Source: JAHEKB01 sp049115575 (GTDB taxonomy: Bacteria; Bacteroidota; Bacteroidia; NS11-12g; UBA9320). From it: a DNA stretch of 64,000 nucleotides. Where the stretch lies: the NCBI GenBank assembly GCA_049115575.1, contig JAGDZU010000004.1, forward strand, positions 186,001 to 250,000, given 5' to 3'. Within the stretch, counting starts at the first letter, position 1. Each line of letters opens with the position of its first letter. Under the pieces are notes generated by a model. The model was not told the DNA's origin, did no database searches, and saw only the letters and a program-made list of their open reading frames with translations. Positions 60,252-64,000 of the stretch are shown piece after piece. Both the position numbers and the translations under genes were made by a program.

Positions 60252-60640
60252 TAACTTTCCTGCGCTTGCTGCTGGTCTTTATACTTTGAAGGGCATTTAG
60301 GCAGCACCTTTTTTGCCAGAAACGTATCCCCTTGAGAACTGCCCACTATGGTTGCAGTTTCCGTAAGCTCAAAATCTTGAAGTTTAGGTTCGTGAGAGAC
60401 CACTTTTTTAATTGTGCCTTCTTTGTCTTTAAGAAAGAATGTAAAATAGTTTGGATCTACAACGGGGTCATATTCTATTGGCATCTCTTTCATTATTTCG
60501 CCGGTAATATGAAAATCCTTGCTTGGTTGTTGGTCTGCTTTTTCAAAAGTAGAAGTGGAACTTACGTCTCCATAAGTACTCACTATAACAGCAATAACCA
60601 CAGCTAATAGAGCAATAAGTATGAGTACTTTAGGCTTCAT
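60251..60640 (-). CDS. ccmE: Cytochrome c maturation haem chaperone CcmE, Cys-type
   Basis: A 129-residue single-pass membrane protein. The N-terminal helix (about 4-21), the OB-fold strand pattern Tyr-Phe-Thr-Phe-Phe-Leu-Lys-Asp and the family end Phe-Leu-Ala-Lys-Lys-Val-Leu-Pro-Lys are clear. The haem-linking His of E. coli CcmE (His130 in L-A-K-H-D-E-K-Y) is replaced: here the sequence is Cys116-Pro-Ser-Lys-Tyr120, the C-x-x-x-Y motif reported in some archaea and Desulfovibrio. It takes haem from CcmC and hands it to CcmF. It overlaps ccmD and ccmF at both ends. Confidence 0.88.
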   Translation of the reverse strand: MKPKVLILIALLAVVIAVIVSTYGDVSSTSTFEKADQQPSKDFHITGEIMKEMPIEYDPVVDPNYFTFFLKDKEGTIKKVVSHEPKLQDFELTETATIVGSSQGDTFLAKKVLPKCPSKYKDQQQAQES

Positions 60641-60824
60641 GGTCTTCTAGTCTTTTAATTTTCTTTTCCAATCGTACCAAATAGGCAATTATGCCTGCAA
60701 AGATGATTAGGACTACACCAACCACTACATAAATCTTCCCGCTGCTGTAAAACAATCCAGCTTCATCATTTGCCATGGCCATTAAGCCTATTAAACACAG
60801 TATTAAAGTGCTAATTTGTCTCAT
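60630..60824 (-). CDS. ccmD: CcmD-like small membrane protein
   Basis: A 64-residue protein with one membrane helix (about 30-50), preceded by a short hydrophobic start with an Ala-Met-Ala-Asn end that could be a signal, and a charged C-terminus (Arg-Leu-Glu-Lys-Lys-Ile-Lys-Arg-Leu-Glu). This is the CcmD size and topology and it lies between ccmC and ccmE, overlapping both (14 and 11 bases). CcmD helps release holo-CcmE. Confidence 0.75.
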   Translation of the reverse strand: MRQISTLILCLIGLMAMANDEAGLFYSSGKIYVVVGVVLIIFAGIIAYLVRLEKKIKRLEDHEA

Positions 60825-61479
60825 TTTTATGCTTTAAAGTTGCTATTCTATATCTTAAAGTTGCTATCCAGCTTCCTAACAATATCCAACCGATTACTGC
60901 CGGATAAAACACCATTCGCATATGGTCATCCAATTCATACTCATTGAACCCCACGGTGTCCCCACTCCCCGGATGTAATGAACTATCCGCCAGTTTAGGG
61001 AGCACTATAATCAGTACTATAAAAATAGGAAAGGCAAAGAGGTTATATACCGCAGAAAACTTGGCTCTTTTACGCTCGTCATCCATATTCTTTCTCAAAA
61101 TATAGTAAGCTGCGTAAATCATCATTCCAATTGCTGCGCCATTGAGTTTTGGATCTGGAGTCCACCAAACAGTCCAAGTAAACCTAGCCCAAAAAGAACC
61201 AGTAACAAGACCCAAGATTCCAAACAACATGGCTGCATTTGCCATACTCTCGGCAAAACGGTCGTCTTTTAAATTCTGCTTGCTCAAATACTTAATGCTG
61301 TAGATATACGAGATGAGCAATAGTGTGATCATAGTAAACCACATTGGTACATGAAAATAAAGATTTCTAATCGTCTTCTGTAAGATTCCCAGGTTCTCAG
61401 GAGCGGCCATAAGAAAGCCTCCAACAATGGTGTAACTCAAAAGAATGACCCCTACTATTTTCCACCAATTCCTTTTCAT
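60811..61479 (-). CDS. ccmC: Haem exporter/loader CcmC
   Basis: About 222 residues from the Met at 61479 (an upstream Met at 61503 would add eight residues unlike the family). Six membrane helices; the Trp-rich haem site is Trp-Thr-Val-Trp-Trp-Thr-Pro-Asp-Pro-Lys-Leu. It loads haem onto CcmE in the periplasm. Coupled by a 14-base overlap to ccmD. Part of the ccmBCDEF operon. Confidence 0.9.
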   Translation of the reverse strand: MKRNWWKIVGVILLSYTIVGGFLMAAPENLGILQKTIRNLYFHVPMWFTMITLLLISYIYSIKYLSKQNLKDDRFAESMANAAMLFGILGLVTGSFWARFTWTVWWTPDPKLNGAAIGMMIYAAYYILRKNMDDERKRAKFSAVYNLFAFPIFIVLIIVLPKLADSSLHPGSGDTVGFNEYELDDHMRMVFYPAVIGWILLGSWIATLRYRIATLKHKNETN

Positions 61480-61535
61480 GAATTTTGCTGCGCAAATGTA
61501 CACCCTTTAGTAAAAAAACTTAAGCTTAAATCAAT

Positions 61536-62204
61536 TTACTCCTGCCATAGAAACTGGAAGAGAACCAGACCTAGAATAATGCAGATGCTGAACAATAAGA
61601 AAAGTACTGACCAGTCGGCCCACAACATAGACCAAGGCTCCTCAGCTGCAAGGCTTTTGGCACTTGCTTTCAGGCTCACCATCAAGTTTGGAATCAGCAG
61701 TGGAAAGCTCAAGACTCCTGCTACCAATGTGCTGTTTTTAGCACTCGCAGCTATTGCCGCATTGAAAGTAAAAATAGCTGCATTGCATAAGGTAAACAAA
61801 TAGACCGTAATGAGATATGGACCTATGGCAACAATTCCATGTGGTAGAAAAAAGTCCATTACCACAAAAAGCATGATCACAAACAAGGTATTTATGAATG
61901 CCTGATAAAGTAATTTAGAAATAAAGAATGCCTTATGATCTACAAGTGTTCTATAATAGGTCATTAAACCAGAGCTCTCACCTAAAAAACTGCGGCTGAT
62001 ATTTTGTACCACTCCAAAAATGAGTACTAAGTAGAAATAAGCATGCCAGGACTGTGCAACTGCCAATCTATCTATGGTGTAAACAACAAAGACCGAAATC
62101 AAAAGCATGAGGCTTATACTCATAAGCGCAAAGCGGTTGAGCCACTCCGCTTTTAACTCCTTTATAAAAAGCTTTTTTATCTGTTGTATTACACTCCTTT
62201 GCAT
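61536..62204 (-). CDS. ccmB: Haem ABC exporter membrane subunit CcmB
   Basis: A 222-residue protein with six membrane helices, the start Phe-Ile-Lys-Glu-Leu-Lys-Ala-Glu-Trp-Leu and later Phe-Pro-Leu-Leu-Ile-Pro-Asn-Leu-Met of CcmB. It is the transmembrane partner of the ATPase CcmA, which is not encoded nearby (nor are CcmG or CcmH). First gene of the leftward operon, with its promoter at 62218-62225. Confidence 0.88.
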   Translation of the reverse strand: MQRSVIQQIKKLFIKELKAEWLNRFALMSISLMLLISVFVVYTIDRLAVAQSWHAYFYLVLIFGVVQNISRSFLGESSGLMTYYRTLVDHKAFFISKLLYQAFINTLFVIMLFVVMDFFLPHGIVAIGPYLITVYLFTLCNAAIFTFNAAIAASAKNSTLVAGVLSFPLLIPNLMVSLKASAKSLAAEEPWSMLWADWSVLFLLFSICIILGLVLFQFLWQE

Positions 62205-62225
62205 AAATTTGCGCCCACAAATTTA
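62204..62225. promoter_or_regulatory. Interlocked divergent promoters, palindromic
   Basis: TAAATTTG (62204-62211, plus) and CAAATTTA (62218-62225), which is TAAATTTG on the minus strand, form a perfect eight-base inverted repeat with six bases between. Each is an exact -7 element, the first for the gene at 62231 (TTG -33 at 62184-62186, 17-base spacer) and the second for ccmB. Start sites would fall inside each other's element, so only one can fire at a time, and the ccmB leader would be about eight bases. Confidence 0.6.
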
Positions 62226-62230
62226 CTTGA

Positions 62231-62689
62231 ATGTTGTATCAATTAAGAAATTTAAACGAGGAAGAAAAATCAGTGATAATCAATGCTCCAATATGGGTGA
62301 CATTGCTTATTGCCTGCGTTGATGAAAACATCAACCCAAATGAGATCGATAAAGCTAAAGAAGTGATTAATGTAAGATCATTTACTGAAGACAGCGATGT
62401 CAGAAATCTTTACAAAGAATTAAATCATGATTTTGAGCATGCTGTTCAATTAGCAATAAATGCGCTGCCTTTAGTAGGTTCTGAAAGAATCGCGCATTTA
62501 ATATCTAATTTGGAAAAAATGAATCCGATTTTGGCAAAATTAGAGCATACATATGCCGTTCAATTGCATGAAGGCTTAACTAGGTTGGCTGCAGTAGTAG
62601 CTAATTCTGATGGTGGATTCTTTGGCATAGGAGCCGTATCTCGCAAGGAGGCCCAATACATAGGCCTTCCTATGATAAACAAGCCTTGA
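62231..62689 (+). CDS. Hypothetical helical protein, possibly TerB-like
   Basis: A 152-residue soluble, helical protein of unknown family. Leu-Asn-Glu-Glu-Glu-Lys and the Ile-Trp-Val-Thr-Leu-Leu-Ile-Ala-Cys-Val-Asp-Glu-Asn-Ile helix vaguely resemble TerB/DUF533 domains, which often accompany membrane stress genes. The stop overlaps the TTG start of the biotin carboxylase in a TTGA, so the two are coupled; a role in lipid or acyl-CoA metabolism is an inference. Divergent from ccmB. Confidence 0.55.
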   Translation: MLYQLRNLNEEEKSVIINAPIWVTLLIACVDENINPNEIDKAKEVINVRSFTEDSDVRNLYKELNHDFEHAVQLAINALPLVGSERIAHLISNLEKMNPILAKLEHTYAVQLHEGLTRLAAVVANSDGGFFGIGAVSRKEAQYIGLPMINKP

Positions 62690-64000
62690 AGAAAATTCTA
62701 ATAGCTAACAGAGGAGAAATTGCCGTAAGGGTAATTAGGACATGCCAAAAAATGGGCATATCAACTGTTGCTATTTACTCAGAAGCTGATCGTCACTCCC
62801 TTCATGTTCAAATGGCAGACCAAGCATTTTGTATTGGGCCTGCACCTTCGGCAGATTCATATCTTCAAGGAGATAAAATAATTGAGTTGTGCAAGAAGCA
62901 TCAGGTGGATGGCATACATCCAGGTTATGGCTTTCTTTCTGAAAATGCGGATTTTGTTAAGAAGGTAACAGAAGCTGGAATACGTTTTATAGGCCCTTCA
63001 CCTGAATCTATAATCCTAATGGGAAGCAAGATTGCTTCTAAGCAAGCGGTTGCCAAATTTGGGGTCCCATTGGTTCCTGGAATCAATGACGCCATAGAAG
63101 ATGTTGATGAGGCCAGAAAAATTGCCGATAAAATAGGTTATCCAATATTGGTGAAAGCCAGTGCTGGAGGAGGAGGTAAAGGAATGAGGCTGGTGGAAGA
63201 TCCAGCTAAGCTTGAGTCCAGTATGAAGTCGGCTATTAACGAAGCTGTTTCCTCATTTGGTGATGGAGCAGTTTTTATTGAAAAATTTGTAAGCAAGCCA
63301 AGACATATAGAGATTCAAATAATGGCCGATGACCACGGTCAAGTAGTCTATCTCATGGAAAGGGAATGCTCCATTCAAAGAAGACATCAAAAACTGGTTG
63401 AGGAAGCTCCCTCAGCTGTTCTTGATGCCGATTTGAGAAAACGCATGGGAGAAGCTGCGGTTAATGTGGCCAAAGCGTGCAATTATTCTGGTGCAGGAAC
63501 AGTAGAATTTCTGTTAGACGCCAGTATGGAATTTTACTTTCTTGAGATGAACACTCGTTTACAGGTGGAACATCCTGTGACTGAACTCATTACAGGTTTA
63601 GATCTTGTTGAACAGCAAATCAGAGTGGCCAGAGGCGAAAGCCTAGCTTATAAGCAAGAAGATATTCAAATCAATGGTCATGCTATTGAATTGAGACTAT
63701 GTGCCGAAGATCCAAATAATGATTTCCTTCCTGCAGTTGGTACTATAAGCACTTATAAAGCTCCAATAGATGATTTTGTAAGATTGGACGATTTCGTCTA
63801 TGAAGGCTATGAAATCCCTATTTACTACGACAATATGTTTGGCAAACTCATAGTTTGGGGGAAAGATAGAATGCAAGCCATAGAACGTATGAAGTATGCC
63901 ATTAATGCATTTGAAATTGGCGGCATTGCTAATACATTGGACTTTGGTCGCTTTGTTATGAACCATGAAAAGTTCATAGATGGTGATTTCGACACCAATT
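62686..64000 (+). CDS. accC: Biotin carboxylase subunit (acyl-CoA carboxylase), partial
   Basis: The open frame begins at TTG within the TTGA overlap and runs, with no stop, off the end of the window (438 codons seen; full length near 490). The N-terminus is Lys-Lys-Ile-Leu-Ile-Ala-Asn-Arg-Gly-Glu-Ile-Ala-Val-Arg; the ATP-grasp glycine loop Ala-Ser-Ala-Gly-Gly-Gly-Gly-Lys-Gly-Met and the Glu-Met-Asn-Thr-Arg-Leu-Gln-Val-Glu-His motif are intact. It carboxylates the biotin of a carrier protein. The region after the ATP-grasp domain is that of propionyl/methylcrotonyl-type as well as acetyl-CoA carboxylase enzymes, so which acyl-CoA is meant cannot be told. Confidence 0.9.
   Translation, partial: MKKILIANRGEIAVRVIRTCQKMGISTVAIYSEADRHSLHVQMADQAFCIGPAPSADSYLQGDKIIELCKKHQVDGIHPGYGFLSENADFVKKVTEAGIRFIGPSPESIILMGSKIASKQAVAKFGVPLVPGINDAIEDVDEARKIADKIGYPILVKASAGGGGKGMRLVEDPAKLESSMKSAINEAVSSFGDGAVFIEKFVSKPRHIEIQIMADDHGQVVYLMERECSIQRRHQKLVEEAPSAVLDADLRKRMGEAAVNVAKACNYSGAGTVEFLLDASMEFYFLEMNTRLQVEHPVTELITGLDLVEQQIRVARGESLAYKQEDIQINGHAIELRLCAEDPNNDFLPAVGTISTYKAPIDDFVRLDDFVYEGYEIPIYYDNMFGKLIVWGKDRMQAIERMKYAINAFEIGGIANTLDFGRFVMNHEKFIDGDFDTN

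Noticed and set aside
1..64000. Mobile element, prophage, CRISPR array or defence island
   Set aside because: No transposase, integrase, terminal repeats, spaced direct repeats or known defence domains were seen, and the gene content is core metabolism and envelope throughout.

Overview
The window is a stretch of chromosome from a member of the Bacteroidota, most likely a marine Flavobacteriales-type organism. I infer this from the exact bacteroidete -7 promoter element (TAnnTTTG) upstream of at least seven genes, the near absence of Shine-Dalgarno sequences, a type IX secretion sorting domain, menaquinone genes, and bacteroidete-restricted families (DUF4199, DUF6090-like, BatA-like, DUF2520 proteins). 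I see no rRNA or tRNA gene, no CRISPR array, no insertion sequence, no integrase and no phage gene. It reads as ordinary, very compact core chromosome rather than an island.

Layout. 0-7 kb: envelope and secreted proteins of unknown function, a lipoprotein serine hydrolase, and a lipoprotein beta-helix protein. 7-14 kb: a leftward cluster of a PH-like membrane protein, BatA-like VWA protein, a dihydroorotase homologue that appears catalytically dead, DUF4199, a GT2 and a GT4 glycosyltransferase. 14-20 kb: a GT2/phosphoglycosyltransferase-like fusion, then leftward menD-menB-gcvT-yqeY. 20-30 kb: a candidate 6S-like RNA, the E2 subunit of 2-oxoglutarate dehydrogenase, oxyR with a phytanoyl-CoA-dioxygenase-like gene, lipoproteins, a small GlsB-type membrane protein, a CsgG/LpoB-like protein and an HTH regulator. 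30-38 kb: a haem/copper monooxygenase-like lipoprotein, a MOSC protein, hldD with a giant NtrY-like histidine kinase and a thioredoxin lipoprotein, and a PTPS-type pterin enzyme. 38-50 kb: aspS, a type IX cargo protein followed by an ECF sigma factor and a membrane/beta-barrel protein, glyS, an acetyltransferase, two related carboxypeptidase-regulatory-like proteins, a DoxX protein, a flippase and an acyltransferase, and rpsT. 50-64 kb: radC, an M1 peptidase, a TPR protein, a phosphosulfolactate synthase homologue, a DUF2520 protein and a cytochrome c maturation operon (ccmB-ccmC-ccmD-ccmE-ccmF), then a small unknown protein translationally coupled to a biotin carboxylase that runs off the end.

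How it fits together. The gene set is that of an aerobic, respiring Gram-negative cell: menaquinone synthesis, haem delivery for c-type cytochromes, a protein with a CxxCH haem motif, peroxide sensing by OxyR, LPS heptose synthesis and surface-glycan assembly. No undescribed multi-gene defence or mobile system is evident. The most interesting signals are quieter: a dihydroorotase fold that has lost most metal and catalytic residues; a CcmE with the rare Cys-x-x-x-Tyr haem motif instead of His; a palindromic pair of interlocked divergent promoters; -7 elements placed so close to start codons that several mRNAs must be leaderless or nearly so; an ECF sigma/one-protein trans-envelope partner next to a type IX cargo gene; a 43-residue basic small protein; and convergent genes whose stop codons almost always touch or overlap. 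All family names come from reading motifs by eye; no searches were run.
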